From: Isochrysis galbana
Taxonomy: Eukaryota > Haptophyta > Isochrysidales > Isochrysidaceae
DNA: 64,000 nucleotides
NCBI GenBank assembly: GCA_018136815.1
Contig: CM030944.1
Coordinates: forward strand, 744,456-808,455
Direction of reading: 5' to 3'
Shown here: positions 31,640 through 42,158 of the stretch, in pieces
How positions within the stretch are numbered: the first letter of the stretch is position 1
How the letters are laid out: every line of letters begins with the position of its first letter
Translations under genes and position numbers: made by a program
The notes under the pieces: generated by a model
The model's database searches: none
What the model was told of the DNA's origin: nothing
What the model saw: only the letters and a program-made list of their open reading frames with translations

Positions 31640-32420
31640 CCTGCCGGGGAAGAAAAAGAGGGCCCGGGGGAGATTGGGAAGGGAAGGACAAGGAGAAGAG
31701 AAGAGAAGGGGGAGGAGGAGAGAGGGGGGCGGTGGCTGGCTTCCGCGGGGTGAAAAGACGGGGGAGAGAAGGAGGGGGGGGGGTGCGAGAAGAAATGAAG
31801 AACAGAGGGATTCAATATAAAGTAGAGAGGAGATGTTCTGAGAAGTCGGAGAGAGGGGGGGGGGAAAGAGGAGAGGGAGAGAGAGAAAGCAGAGCGAGGG
31901 CGAGGGGCGGTGGAGGGGAGGCGAGGAGGGGGAGGGGAGGGGGGTGGCGGGGGACTTGATGGTGGTGGGGAGAAGGAGAGCCTCGCGGCATCAAGATAAA
32001 GGGGCTTCTCCGTATATTGTAGAGTAGGAGTACTCCTCCATCTCTGCTACCTGCCGAGAGGGAGGCGAGGAGGGCGGGAGAAGGGGCGGGGGGCGGGGGG
32101 GGATGAGAGGACCAACGGCGAGGAGTGGAAGACTGAGTAGGGGGAGCAGGTAGTTGAGAGTATAAGAGGGAGAGAGGAGGAGAGAGAGGAGGGGAAGAGA
32201 GGCGGGAGGAGGAGGACGAACTGTATGGGGGAGAGAGTAATGGAGAGAGAGAGAGAGAGAGAGTACCCCCAAAAATGGCCGAGACGAGCTCTTGGAGACA
32301 TGTGAATGTGGAGAGATGAGATGAGAGAGGGACGAAGGGCGGGAGAGGGGAAGTGAAGCGAGAGCGCGCACAGAGCTCCATCATCATCGAGAGGAGGGAG
32401 ACCGTCTGGGAGAGCGCGGG
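31640..32420 (-). promoter_or_regulatory. pyrimidine-rich tract upstream of the giant gene
   Basis: On the coding (minus) strand this is CT-rich with scattered CCCTCC and CTCTCT runs, ending a few bases 5' of ATG 31621. The same juxtaposition of a pure-strand tract and a start codon is seen at 7836, 46889 and 51283. Whether it is promoter or 5' leader cannot be told from sequence alone. Long Ser/Pro/Leu frames across it are composition artefacts. Confidence 0.5.
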
Positions 32421-32879
32421 GGAGGTGACACCCCCCCCCCCCCCACTCCCCCGGGGTAGCTTCGTTAAAGTTTGCTCCCGCCCCACAGCCGAGCGCCCCG
32501 ATGGACCGCTTCCCGCCATACAATACTCCACCGAGTAGCACTAAGAGTATACTCTAGTAGAGTACTCGGTGTTCGGTGTCCACTCAATTCCTGACACCCT
32601 AGTCCTCCCCTACTGTATTTTGGTCAAAATAGAGGGTAGACCCCCACTCAGGCTCAGTCTACGCGACCGCCGATCGCGAATCCAGACTCTTATTTTCGAA
32701 AAGCGAGGTCTCGCTTTTCGAAAATGCAGAGTCTGCATTCCAAAAACAAGGGTGCTGACAAGAGGGGATCGAAATCAAGACCCCACTAGCAACTCTTGTT
32801 TTTTTTGCGGAGCAACCCCCCCCCCCCTCCCCTCTTCGCTCCGCCGATGGAGCCCTCTCCCCTCTCTCCCTCTCCGCCG

Positions 32880-33265
32880 ATGGAGCCGCGTCAACGGAAG
32901 AGGCGCAAGCGCAATGATCCCACGCCGATCACGGCGTGGAGGCTCGGGGAGAGAATGAGCGCCACTCTGCGTGTGTGCATATCCGCGCCGGGACGGATGG
33001 CACGGATGGCGAGCAGCGCCGGAGGAAAAAGGACCACTTCGTGTTGGGCATCTGGTGCGCGGGCGAGGCGCGGCCGTTCGAGGTTTGCGTCACGAACCAG
33101 CGCGCGCAATGGACGCCGTACGCAACAGCCCGTTCGGGCTAGGCCTAGGCGAGCTGGCATAGTTCTTTCACGTCGTATCGGTGCCGGCGCTCACCGACTC
33201 ACCGAGTCACCGAGCATGACAGGTCCGAGTGGGCAGCGCTGCTGCGGCTGGCGCTGCAGGAGGCG
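32880..33265 (+). pseudogene. possible coding fragment abutting the foldback element
   Basis: A frame over about 32936-33142 reads HIRAGTDGTDGEQRRRKKDH and then FVLGIWCAGEARPFEVCVTN. It has coding-like balance with charged and aromatic residues. A second piece, DRSEWAALLRLALQEAM, ends at TAG about 33271. The two lie in different frames with a stop between, so this is either a two-exon gene end or a decayed fragment. I do not recognise a family. The foldback element begins ~40 bp downstream. Confidence 0.25.
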
Positions 33266-33985
33266 ATGTAGCGGATGCTGTTGGCCCAGACGACGGTCGC
33301 TGCTGTGGGCGAGGTGTCGTTCCGTCAATAGTGGGACATCAGTCGAACTGAGCGATCAAATGTCCACAGCCATGCCGATCTACCGTATCAGGAGCAAAAA
33401 TGTCCACAGTTGTATTGTAGTTGTTTAACATTCGATCTTGTTAAAATTATAAGAGAGAGACGCCGTCAAAGCTTCTTCGCTAATCACATCGGTGCACGCC
33501 GTGCATGGGCACGGCGCGATGTGCATCGGTCCCCCCGCGGATACGCCGTGCGTGCGCATGTCAACCCGTTCCATGCGTGTAGCCCATGCGGCCCACAACT
33601 ACGTAAACTGGCCATATAAGAGATGTTTCGTTACGCAGCACCTGTGATGACTTGCAATCACATGTGCACGCCGTGCGTGGGCACGGCGCGATGTGCACCG
33701 GCGCCCCCCCGCGGGGGCGCCGTGCGTGCGCATAGCAACTTCCAGGAAGGTGCACGCCGTGCGTTCACTCTTTCCGCGGGGGAACTCTGGGCGCGGAGGA
33801 CGGGCGGAACCCCTGGGGCACCCCCATGGGACCGGTTGATTATTACCATATATGACGAGAACATTAACGTAAACGGATGGTCTGGTCTCTCTCTCTCCCG
33901 CCCCCCGGGGGGGGGGGTTCCCCCCTCTCATCGGCCTACCAGAGTGAGAAGGCTCCTACTGGCTGTCTCCCTCCTCCCTCCTCGC

Positions 33986-35251
33986 TCACCCTCCAGCTCT
34001 CTCCTCGGCCTCGTCTTCCTCACGATGGTGGCGACTCGGCGCGCATCCGTACGGTCCTCCGTCCTCTCCTCTCGTGCACCTGCTCGCTGGCTTCGTTCGA
34101 TTCCCTCGACACGGCCACCTGTCGACTGGACGCCGAGCGGAAGCGCTGCTCGCACGACTCGTTCCTCCTCCTGCTCCAAGGACGCGGCGGAGGAGGCGGA
34201 GCTTGTTCACGTTCCTGGTGCCGAGGAGGAGACCCTTTCTCCGACCGAGGAGTCGCACCACCGTGCCGCGACGGGAACGGCTGAGCAGGAGCGCGCGCGT
34301 GCTCGCGGCGTCGAGCTCGACGCGGCACTCGCCGGGGCAGCGCGCGAGCAGTGGCGCGGAGGTGATCCGCTCGCCCGTGAGCACGTCGGCCAGAAAGACG
34401 CTCGTGTTGTCGGAGATCGCGTCAAAGATGGGATCCACCGGCTGCCCGGCGAGGCTTGGAGCCGAGAGGAGCGCGCGCCGGCGCCGCGCAACTGCGAGGA
34501 GCGAGCGGTCTCGCGCGTTGCCAGTCACACGCACGGCGAGTGGAGCCGAGGGCGGAGGCGAAGGGGGTGGAGCTGGGGGTGGGGATGGCGGTGGCGCCGA
34601 GGGCGGAGAGGAAGGGGGTGGAGGCGGCGGTGGAGGCGCGTGTGGCCGAGGCGGTGGAGGAGTTGCGGGTGGGGGCGCGCTGGAGGCGGGCGGCGGAGAG
34701 GGCGGAGGCGGAGAAGGCAATGGAGGGGATGACGGCGGCGGAGAGGGCGGAGGAGGTGACGGCGGCAGAGAGGGCGGAGGATGTGACGGCGGCGGAGAGG
34801 GCGGAGGAGGTGACGGCGGCGAAGAGGGTGGAGGATGTGACGGCGGCGGAGAGGGCGGAGGCGGAGAAGGCAATGGAGGCGATGACGGCGGCGGAGAGGG
34901 CGGAGGAGGTGACGGCGGCCGAGAGGGCGGAGGAGGTGACGGCAGCGGAGAGGGCGGAGGAGGTGACGGCGGAGGAGAGGGCGGAGGAGGTGACGGCGGC
35001 GGAGAGGGTGGAGGAGGTGACGGCGGCGGAGAGGGCGGAGGCGCAGAAGGCAATGGAGGCAATGACGGCGGTGGAGAGGGCGGAGGCGCAGAAGGCAATG
35101 GAGGCGATGACGGCGACGGAGAGGGCGGAGGAGGTGACGGCGGCGGAGAGGGCGGAGGAGGTGACGGCGGCGGAGAGGGCGGAGGAAGTGACGGCGGCGG
35201 ATATGGTGGAGGAGGTGACGGCGGCGGAGAGGGCGGAGGCGGAGAAGGCAA
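33986..35251 (-). CDS. SPPP-repeat (extensin/pherophorin-like) open frame inside the foldback element
   Basis: The open frame is 421 codons with no ATG at its 5' end; the given start is TTG. The first ~225 residues are SPPP-type repeats like the hydroxyproline-rich rods of algal wall proteins. The last ~190 are non-repetitive and include GQPVDPIFDAISDNTS and TSVFLADVLTGERITSAPL. In frame upstream, the inverted arm encodes SSSLLALVFLPSS, which looks like a signal-peptide core. The opposite strand is also open (Gly/Glu/Asp repeats, 34074-35360), so strand choice rests on the non-repetitive part. It may be a captured host wall-protein gene, or a GC-rich repeat with no product. Confidence 0.35.
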   Translation of the reverse strand: MPSPPPPSPPPSPPPPYPPPSLPPPSPPPSPPPPSPPPSPPPPSPSPSSPPLPSAPPPSPPPSLPPLPSAPPPSPPPSPPPPSPPPSPPPPSPPPSPPPPSPLPSPPPPSRPPSPPPPSPPPSSPPLPSPPPPSPPPSHPPPSSPPSPPPPSPPPSHPPPSLPPSPPPPSPPPSSPPLPSPPPPSPPPASSAPPPATPPPPRPHAPPPPPPPPSSPPSAPPPSPPPAPPPSPPPSAPLAVRVTGNARDRSLLAVARRRRALLSAPSLAGQPVDPIFDAISDNTSVFLADVLTGERITSAPLLARCPGECRVELDAASTRALLLSRSRRGTVVRLLGRRKGLLLGTRNVNKLRLLRRVLGAGGGTSRASSASARRPVDRWPCRGNRTKPASRCTRGEDGGPYGCAPSRHHREEDEAEERAGG

Positions 35252-35569
35252 TGGAGGCGATGACGGCAGGAAGACGAGGGCGAGGAGAGAGCTGGAGGGT
35301 GAGCGAGGAGGGAGGAGGGAGGCAGGCAGTAGGAGCCGTCTCTCTCTGGTAGGTCGATGAGAGGGGGAGGAGGGGACCCGGGGGAGGGGGCCCCGGGGTA
35401 GCGGAGAGACCCCAAGACCGATCGATTGTTTACGTTAGTGTTTTCGCAATGTACGGTAATATTTTCCCCGGTCCCAGGGGGTGCCCCCGCGGTTCCCGAC
35501 CGCCTTTGCGTCCAGAGTCCCCCCGCGGAAAGAGTGAACGCACGGCGTGCACCTTCCTGGAAGTTGCTA

Positions 35570-35950
35570 TGCGCACGCACGGCGCCCCGCGGGGGGGGAA
35601 GTCGATGTGCATACGCACGGCGTGCACAATGATTGCAAGCAATCACACGTGCTGCGCAAACGAAACATCTCGTATATGGCTACTTTACGTTAATGTGGGC
35701 CTTAGGGGAAAAAGTTTCTATGCGCACGCACGGCGCCCGCGGGGGGGGGAAGTCGATGCGCATACGCACGGCGTGCAAAATGATTGCAAGCAAACACGTG
35801 CTGCGCAAACGAAACATCTCGTATATACTTTACGTTAATGTGGGCCTTAAGGGAAAAAGTTTCTATGCGCACGTACGGCGCCCGCGGGGGGGGGAAGTCG
35901 ATGCGCATACGCACGGCGTGCACAATGATTGCAAGTAATCACTGCGTAAA
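35570..35950 (+). repeat. three tandem ~125-bp units in the right arm
   Basis: The unit runs from GAAAAAGTTTCTATGCGCAC through CACGGCGCCCGCGGGGGG to GCACAATGATTGCAAG. It occurs at about 35570, 35705 and 35860, with parts at 35950-36010. Arm length difference between element copies may come from changes in unit number. Confidence 0.8.
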
Positions 35951-36081
35951 CGAAACATTTAATGTGGGCCTTAGAGGAAAAAGTTTCTATGCACATCTCG
36001 TACTAAACCACTGTTGTTAATAAGTAAAAAGAAAACAGATATGTTGAAGAACCACCTGGTCCTCTTTTGACGGAACGCGAC

Positions 36082-36742
36082 TTCGCGGCTACCGCAGGGG
36101 GATTGGCATGCGTGTTGGCTGCAGCTCAGCTTGGGGCTGCGGTGCCGTTGCAGGACCCGCTCACTGCGCCGGCGGTCAGCGCCTCGTCAGACGCAGGTCG
36201 CGAGGACCCGGTGTGCGGTGTGCGGTGTGCGGGCCAGCCAAAGAAAGCACCAAATGCCGAAGTGCCGCCGGGATCGCGCCGCCAATCGCGCCCGCCCGCC
36301 CCCAGCGAGTCCCCCGAGTTCCCGAGTCTATATCTATACCCCGAGTCAACGAGAGTCAAGCACGCGCCTGAGCCACCCCCATTGGCCTTCCACAACTGGT
36401 CTCTCCGCGCTCCGCGAGGGAAAGGACGTGATCTGCGCTTTGCTATGGTTGTGGGGAAGCGAACCCCCCCCCCCCCCCGCCTTTGACGTTGGACGCGGTC
36501 GCGACTTCGATTGCGACTAGTCCATGAGAGCTGGGGCTGGGGGGCCGCCCGCGGCGGGGAGCCCTGAAGAGAGGAAAGACGCGTCGGCGCGCTCCATCGT
36601 TGGCGTTGCGAGAGCGCAAGAACTCAAGCGTTTTTTTGGTACAAGCCAAAATCTCACTTCACACACATAAAAAAGAGGGCGGAGATTCTGGGCTAACACC
36701 AAAACACGAACTAGGTCACAACAAACAATTACCACTCATCAA
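36082..36742. other. no gene recognised; 3' flank of the RCC1 gene
   Basis: A plus-strand frame (36067-36486) starts inside the foldback end and is Ala/Pro-rich with no domain, so I do not call it. 36640-36742 is probably the 3' untranslated region of the minus-strand gene that stops at 36743. Confidence 0.4.
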
Positions 36743-39244
36743 TCACAAAACGGACCGTGCCGATTGTGGCCTTCTAGAAGTGGAGGTCATGCGAGCGCTA
36801 ACAAACGGGCTCCTGCCTCCCCGAGCCGGGGCCGAGGCCGAGATTGCGATCATCGAATCCCGGCGGGGCCGAGCTCTCGCCGTGCTGCTACCACTCCCTG
36901 AGCTCACTTTGCCGCCGGGCGTCACGTTAGGATCGGATCTTGTTGCGCCAGCACTTGCTGGCAGCCTATTCGTCGGAGAAGTGCACGATGGATTGCTTGA
37001 GCCTAAACTTTGTCCCTTTGACCCGCCGTTATAGCGGCTCCGCGTCTCGGCAACAGGCCTCGCGCTAGCAGGAAAGGCGATCCTCCCACTCCGGCCTAGC
37101 CGAAGGCCGCCGTACTCGATCATGCCCTTCGTCGGCAGGTGAAATGAGTCGTGTATCAGCTTGACTGGCGCACGGCTTTTCAGCTCGGGCTTGATTCGTC
37201 TCGGCATTGGGCGCAGCATGAGGTCAGGTAGCTCATACCGAGCAGGTCCCGGACGCGCCTCATTCTCACGTTGGATGAGGTCGATATAGTTGACGGTGCG
37301 CCCTCTGATGAAGGGACCGTATCGGTCTCTCTCGTGGCCCAGTTTCCCAGTCTTCGGTGGCTCTACCCGACGACTGTGCGCATTGAGGGGAGCAGCAACG
37401 TCCATGGGCAAACCCCATCTAGGCGAGTTGACATGTTCACTCATCCGCTTTGCCAAGCCTAGGTAGGCCCCAGGTCCTGGTGTTAGTTCGTCCGCCTGAG
37501 CCGGTGGCCGAAAGCGCGGGCACTCAGAGTTAAAGGCGGGGCGGAAGGGCTTATCGAACAGGAGTTCCCGGGGCACCGCCATCTCCGACTCGACGGTCCA
37601 CAATAGTGTTGCATCAGGGACACCAAGGGCCAAAGCAATGTTCTGTGAGTCGGAGAGGTCTGGCACGGCCCAAGCGGTCGTTGTCAGCTTCTCGTACGCC
37701 GACTGCGTGAGAGAGACTTGCCCGTCTCGTGCACGCTCAATCTTCATGGCGAGCCGAGAGAGAGTCGGCTCTTGCTCAGCGAGGAGGACGAGGGCGCGGT
37801 GCCACATATGCACGCCCCTCCGCACGCCACGACCACCTCGGCGTAACTCGTCTTCACGCGCTTTCGATGCATCACGGGAGATCTCCTCCGCAAGACGCCT
37901 CGCCAGGACAGGCTCGGACGCGATCGCATCGCGCATTTTCTTAGCCCGCTCGGCATAGGCCGAGCGACCTGACGGGGCCGCTGTGCCCGAAGGCACTGCA
38001 GCCTGAGCAGCAAGGAGCGCACGTGCGGAGACAGATGCGGTAGGGGGGCGGTAAGGAGCGGATGAGTTGATTGGCGTGAGTTCCTCAGCTGTGAAGACGA
38101 GGCTGTCGCGTGACGCCGCCACGAATGAGGAGAAGAGCACACCCTCCACTCGCGAAGGCAGGGCCATTCGAAAAACCTCGGGTGGGTCAAAGAGCTTGTT
38201 CGCGCCAGGCAAGCTCCAAGGCCACGAGGGGCTCCCATGAGCACCCGTCCCCCACACCCAAAGCTCTCCCTTCTGCGAGATGGCCGCCGTATGTGCATGG
38301 CCCAGGGCGATCGCGGTGATCACCTCCGTCGCCAACTCGCGCACATGGCGCGGCCGCATCACGTCAACGGCAGGCGTTCCGTGGCCTAGCCGTCCCCAAT
38401 CGCCGCGGCCCCATGTTAGTACAGCGCCCTCGCGTGTGAGCCCTCCAGAATGCCGCTCACCGCAGGCTGGCATACGCCAATTGTCGCTCGGTTTGAGAAG
38501 TGTATCAACGTAGCCAGCCGCCATCTCGCATGCGTGGGGCGAGGCGAGCGCCGTTGGCACCAGCCTTCGCCGCGGCTCGCTCGCGTCATGGCCAAGTCTG
38601 CCGTCACCACCGTCTCCCCAAGTGTACAAGAGAAAGCGGTCGCATGTGGCCGCAGAGTGCGCATGACCTGCTGCAATCGTGATGAAGCGCTGATTTGGTC
38701 GCCAATTGCTCATTTCGACGGGCCGCGGGGAGACCTCATCGCCATCACCTCCATGCCCTAGTTGGCCTTTGCCACCTGAGCCCCACGTTAGCAACTTGCC
38801 AGCTCTTGTCAGCGCCAGGCAGTGGCTGCCACCGCACGCAACCTCGACCACTGCGTCTCCACCTATGGGGCTCCAGAAGAGCTGAGAGAAGGGTAGTAAT
38901 CGTTCCGCTGTTGAAGGACTCGATTGTCCCGCTTTGGTGAGCCAGATGGAACCATGAGCGTCCACGACAAGGACTGTCCCATCTTGGCTAACTGCAGCAG
39001 CAAACCCACGAATGGGCTGGCCGTCCGACGTGCACACACGCTCCATCTGCGTGGAACCCAGAGGTTCGACCGCCCTCGGCTGACCCTTGACCGGCTCAAG
39101 TGTGCCCACATAGACAGCACCATCCGCTCCCGCTCTCGCACAGAGGAACGGCACCCCAGCGAGCGAATGGCCGCAGGTGAGCGAGATGAGGTCGGGGGGC
39201 AACTTCCTGACCGCCTCCACTCGATCGGTGGCAAAATGGTACAT
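36743..39244 (-). CDS. RCC1-repeat protein with C-terminal PG-rich (flagellar-type) motifs
   Basis: 833 residues from the first in-frame ATG (39244). The open frame extends further 5' without an ATG. Residues about 130-335 form RCC1-type blades: GSHCLALTRAGKLLTWGSGG, YTWGDGGDGRLGH, SGGLTREGAVLTWGRGD and HTAAISQKGELWVWGTG. RCC1 propellers need about seven blades; four to five are clear, so some are diverged. A helical charged region follows (about 430-560). Then come PG-rich motifs: TPGPGAY at about 589 and ARPGPARY at about 664. PG-rich (SHIPPO-type) motifs are typical of microtubule-associated proteins of cilia, so a flagellar role is plausible. The combination with RCC1 is the unusual point. 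The protein is probably not the Ran exchange factor itself. Confidence 0.85.
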   Translation of the reverse strand: MYHFATDRVEAVRKLPPDLISLTCGHSLAGVPFLCARAGADGAVYVGTLEPVKGQPRAVEPLGSTQMERVCTSDGQPIRGFAAAVSQDGTVLVVDAHGSIWLTKAGQSSPSTAERLLPFSQLFWSPIGGDAVVEVACGGSHCLALTRAGKLLTWGSGGKGQLGHGGDGDEVSPRPVEMSNWRPNQRFITIAAGHAHSAATCDRFLLYTWGDGGDGRLGHDASEPRRRLVPTALASPHACEMAAGYVDTLLKPSDNWRMPACGERHSGGLTREGAVLTWGRGDWGRLGHGTPAVDVMRPRHVRELATEVITAIALGHAHTAAISQKGELWVWGTGAHGSPSWPWSLPGANKLFDPPEVFRMALPSRVEGVLFSSFVAASRDSLVFTAEELTPINSSAPYRPPTASVSARALLAAQAAVPSGTAAPSGRSAYAERAKKMRDAIASEPVLARRLAEEISRDASKAREDELRRGGRGVRRGVHMWHRALVLLAEQEPTLSRLAMKIERARDGQVSLTQSAYEKLTTTAWAVPDLSDSQNIALALGVPDATLLWTVESEMAVPRELLFDKPFRPAFNSECPRFRPPAQADELTPGPGAYLGLAKRMSEHVNSPRWGLPMDVAAPLNAHSRRVEPPKTGKLGHERDRYGPFIRGRTVNYIDLIQRENEARPGPARYELPDLMLRPMPRRIKPELKSRAPVKLIHDSFHLPTKGMIEYGGLRLGRSGRIAFPASARPVAETRSRYNGGSKGQSLGSSNPSCTSPTNRLPASAGATRSDPNVTPGGKVSSGSGSSTARARPRRDSMIAISASAPARGGRSPFVSARMTSTSRRPQSARSVL

Positions 39245-39954
39245 CTCCGTGAGTCTTGGAGCGAGCAATATGTGGCGGAGGAGCGCGCAGCAATCGAACC
39301 GATGGCGGGGAAGCCCAGAAGGCTTAACGCGGGCGCAGGGAGGCAGGCAGAGCGGGGGGGAGGCGAGGTCGCGCGCGCGCCCACCGACCGACCGTTACGC
39401 TAACTCTCGCCTGCGCCGTTTGGATGTCTCACAACTCACAACATCTACTTTAGGTCCACGCCGTCGAGAAGGATGTTCACAGGCGGTGCGATGCGCCACT
39501 ATCACTATCCCTAGTATGCGAATAAGGCCCCCCTGTACTGTATTTGGGGCTGTATTTGACTGTACTTGTAGGAAGGCCAAATACAGACTGCATATACTGC
39601 AGTTGGACAACCCCCCACTGTATTTCCGTTCCCATGTTCCCATTACTAGTCGTCTACTTAGAACTTAGAAATACTAGATACTAGTATAAGGGGGAGCTTG
39701 CACTTTTCTTCACTCTTGGAATAAAGTAAACTTGTCTGGAGTTTTGTAGTAGAAGGGACTCATAGCCCCCATGTCCCATGTTCCTTGGTGTACGCTTAAT
39801 TAATTAGGTGTCCTTTGGTCTCGCCCCCTCGTTGCGTCGCTAAGACCATGCTACACCTAGCCCTCGTCCTCGTCCCTCGTCTCGCTACTCGGTATGGGTA
39901 TGGGCCTGTCTACGGCTACGGCTGCCCCATGCCCCATGCGCTCTAGAACAAAAC
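39245..39954. other. intergenic; no gene recognised
   Basis: 39530-39625 contains several imperfect copies of TGTATTTG and its inverse, probably a degraded small element. Nothing coding is seen. Confidence 0.4.
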
Positions 39955-41240
39955 TTCTGTAGGGATGGATATGTTACCCCCTATCGCCCTGGCACCATCA
40001 TGGTGACCAGGGCGGCCGAGAGGAGTGAGAGCGACGCCATCGCTCGCGCTCTCTCCAGAACAAAACCGGATAAAATTCCTCTTATTCTTATAATTCTCCC
40101 ACACCACTATCACACGCACATTCACAGTAACACGTAGATAACTAACGTAACGGGATACGCGAAGAAAGGGGGTTGAGCATGGGAGAAAGAGAGGAAAGAA
40201 AAGGAAAGAAGAGAGGAGGCCCGTCGCCTCTCCTCACGTGAAGAGAGAGGGGAGAGGAGATCTCGCAGGACTTAGAAAGTAAACGTAGGAGAGGACGGAG
40301 GGGCATCCGTAACACCCCCTCCTAAACGGAGCAAGGGGTGCGACGTTTACATTTACGTCATTCAGGAAGTGGCTGTTGACGAGAAAGAATCAAGAATGTC
40401 GAGTAGGCGCACGCCTAACTCGGGCGCTCCGGGACCCCTCCGTTGGCGCGCTAGCGAGGGACGCGAGGGGGCGATTTGCGATGAGGCGGCGGCGGGCATG
40501 GGGGGCAGTAGGAGGCGCTCCTGGCAGCGTACGCGCATGACTGTGGCTGGCCGAGGCACGCTGCGCCGGGGACGCGTCGATTAGCGGCCCGACGCTCGCC
40601 CGCGCTCGCGTCGGACGTCGGCCCTCCGCGATAGTGATTTCTGGCCAATTTGCGCGTTTTCTGGTTACGCATCGCTGTGGGGGCTACCGTGGGGGGTCTA
40701 GGGCCCAAAGGGCACCGGATATGTGCTAGTTACACCTATCCGGTCACCATATCCAAAAATCTCGTAATGAATCCTCAATCTTGACTTGGTCAATTTTCAC
40801 CCTTAGCAGAAGTTAAAATAGCTGTTTGACCGCCCTATCCTTTAAATAGATAGAGATAGTGAGATAGAGATAGTGTACCGGGCCGGTGTACCGTAAAAGG
40901 TGTAAATTAAGGCGGGGGGGCGAGCAGCGCGCGCGCAGCGCGAGCCCCCCGCCCGGCCTTGGCCTGGGTGTGCCATACCCAGCACCTGACCCCGCCCCAC
41001 CCCACACCCGCCTCGCAGCAAGCTTCCCTGGCTGAAAAGTCAAAGTTGGCGTCTCTCTCGGCAGGCGCGGCCGGTCAGCAGCTAAGTTGTTCCACAAGAT
41101 ACAAGTACCAAAGGTTCTCAAGACCCCCGAGGAAAGCTCCATGTGAGCTCCCCGCAAGAACCGCATTCCGCGCTAGCTACCGGCGCGCCCTCGCAGGCAA
41201 TCTCCAAGGGTGAGATCAGCCTTGCTCTGACACCAATGCC
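39955..41240 (+). repeat. dispersed element, long copy (short inverted copy at 57650-58150)
   Basis: 39965-40250 matches the reverse complement of 57895-58150, including the GCCCTG(G/A)CACCATCATGGTGA segment and the GATAACTAACGTAACGGGAT segment. 41130-41230 matches the reverse complement of 57665-57790. The intervening ~870 bp (40260-41130) are absent from the second copy. The shared 41.1-kb part encodes ALA(T/A)GAPSQAIS in both copies. At 57.4-57.8 kb this continues in a membrane/kinase-like open frame (CDVFAVGLTL), so a host gene fragment may have been captured. Confidence 0.65.
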
Positions 41241-41689
41241 TCTATTTTCCAACATGTTGACACACTTTTCGTCTTCACCCCACTCTTGTGGGCCACAAGT
41301 ACCTACAACTCAGTGCCCTGCCTTGGGCCCTCTTTCAACACTTCACTCCCTCTCCCACTCCCTCTTCCAACTACTACAACCAACCCAAGAACCAAGAAGC
41401 ACAAACCCCCTCGCCCCCTGTTTCAAGCACCAAAAATTTCGACTCAAGACAAGAGGGAGGACATGTCTTGAGGCGGCGTCGCTGCCCATGCCTAGCGCAA
41501 GGGTATAGCGCCCCCACTCAGACATCTCCTTCCCCACAGTTCCTCTCTGAGGAGTTGCTCCTCACCCTCCCATTAGGCCCCCTTGCCTGCGAGACCAAAA
41601 CAGGATCCCGGCGTGGGGCCGCATATGTGGAGCGGCAAACGAATCCTCGTTGCATCTGGGCGAATGCCCCAGAATAACCGGCACACTGG

Positions 41690-42158
41690 GCACGCTGAAC
41701 AAAATTGCGAGGTTCTCGCCCGACGCCGATAGAAGCAGAGAGGAAGTCATCATAGACAACCTTTTCATATACCCCAAGGGAGCAAGGGAGACGCCCCAAA
41801 AGCGATATACACTCTATACCTATTAGCATGGAGGTACATCATGACAGACTTCTATAGAATCCATTATGAGAACATAGCCTACTCGGAAGAATCAATACTC
41901 ATAAGAATAATAGAGAGATACACTACCTTGTGTAAAGCACTATTATTCGCACATGAAACCGACTCAGCGCGGACGGCCCAAGCGGGCATGGGAAGACAAC
42001 CTAAGAAAAGAATAGATATGGGCGACTTAAGGCCCGTATTTCACTTAAGCGGCAAAGGTGGGCTCAAACCCAGCGAAGAGATAGCCGAGCTGGCCACAAA
42101 ACTCGGGATCGCACACGCTATCCAAGAGACAGAGGTGTGCAGCGAAGAGGACGTATAA
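41690..42158 (+). pseudogene. frameshifted mobile-element ORF, paralogue at 62340-62751
   Basis: Two frames join here. The first (about 41684-41825) reads TLNKIARFSPDADRSREEV. The second (ATG 41841-42158) reads MTDFYRIHYENIAYSEESIL and is preceded out of frame by LAWRY. The copy at 62 kb has the continuous arrangement TIDAIADYTPNPNRSR, then KTLYIIAWRYIIRDFYRVDY. One frameshift near 41820 separates the halves here. Conservation of the protein pattern across diverged DNA says it was once coding. The family is unknown to me. Confidence 0.5.

Larger units (their letters stand above)
33311..36081. mobile_element. foldback-like element with long inverted arms
   Basis: The ends are AGGTGTCGTTCCGTCAA (left) and, reverse-complemented, AAGTCGCGTTCCGTCAA (right), sharing CGTTCCGTCAA exactly (33318-33328 and 36067-36077). 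Behind them lie imperfect inverted arms of ~700-830 bp: 33720-33870 pairs with 35430-35590, and 33925-34025 with 35250-35360. The arms contain repeated GCACGGCGTGCA-type palindromes. An inverted, internally shortened copy lies at 44919-46142, and a lone end at 13690-13757. I found no convincing target duplication. Long arms resemble foldback or Mutator-like elements; family membership is not proven. Confidence 0.75.

Noticed and set aside
34074..35360. Gly/Glu/Asp-repeat frame on the plus strand of the foldback element
   Set aside because: It is the antisense of the SPPP repeat. Its non-repetitive part is Arg/Ser-rich and less protein-like than the minus-strand tail.
35570..35950. CRISPR-like spaced repeat
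   Set aside because: The repeat units are ~125 bp and contiguous, with no unique spacers. They belong to the inverted arm of a transposon in a eukaryotic genome.
36067..36486. Plus-strand frame of 139 codons
   Set aside because: It begins inside the foldback terminus and is Ala/Pro-rich without domain or conserved motif.
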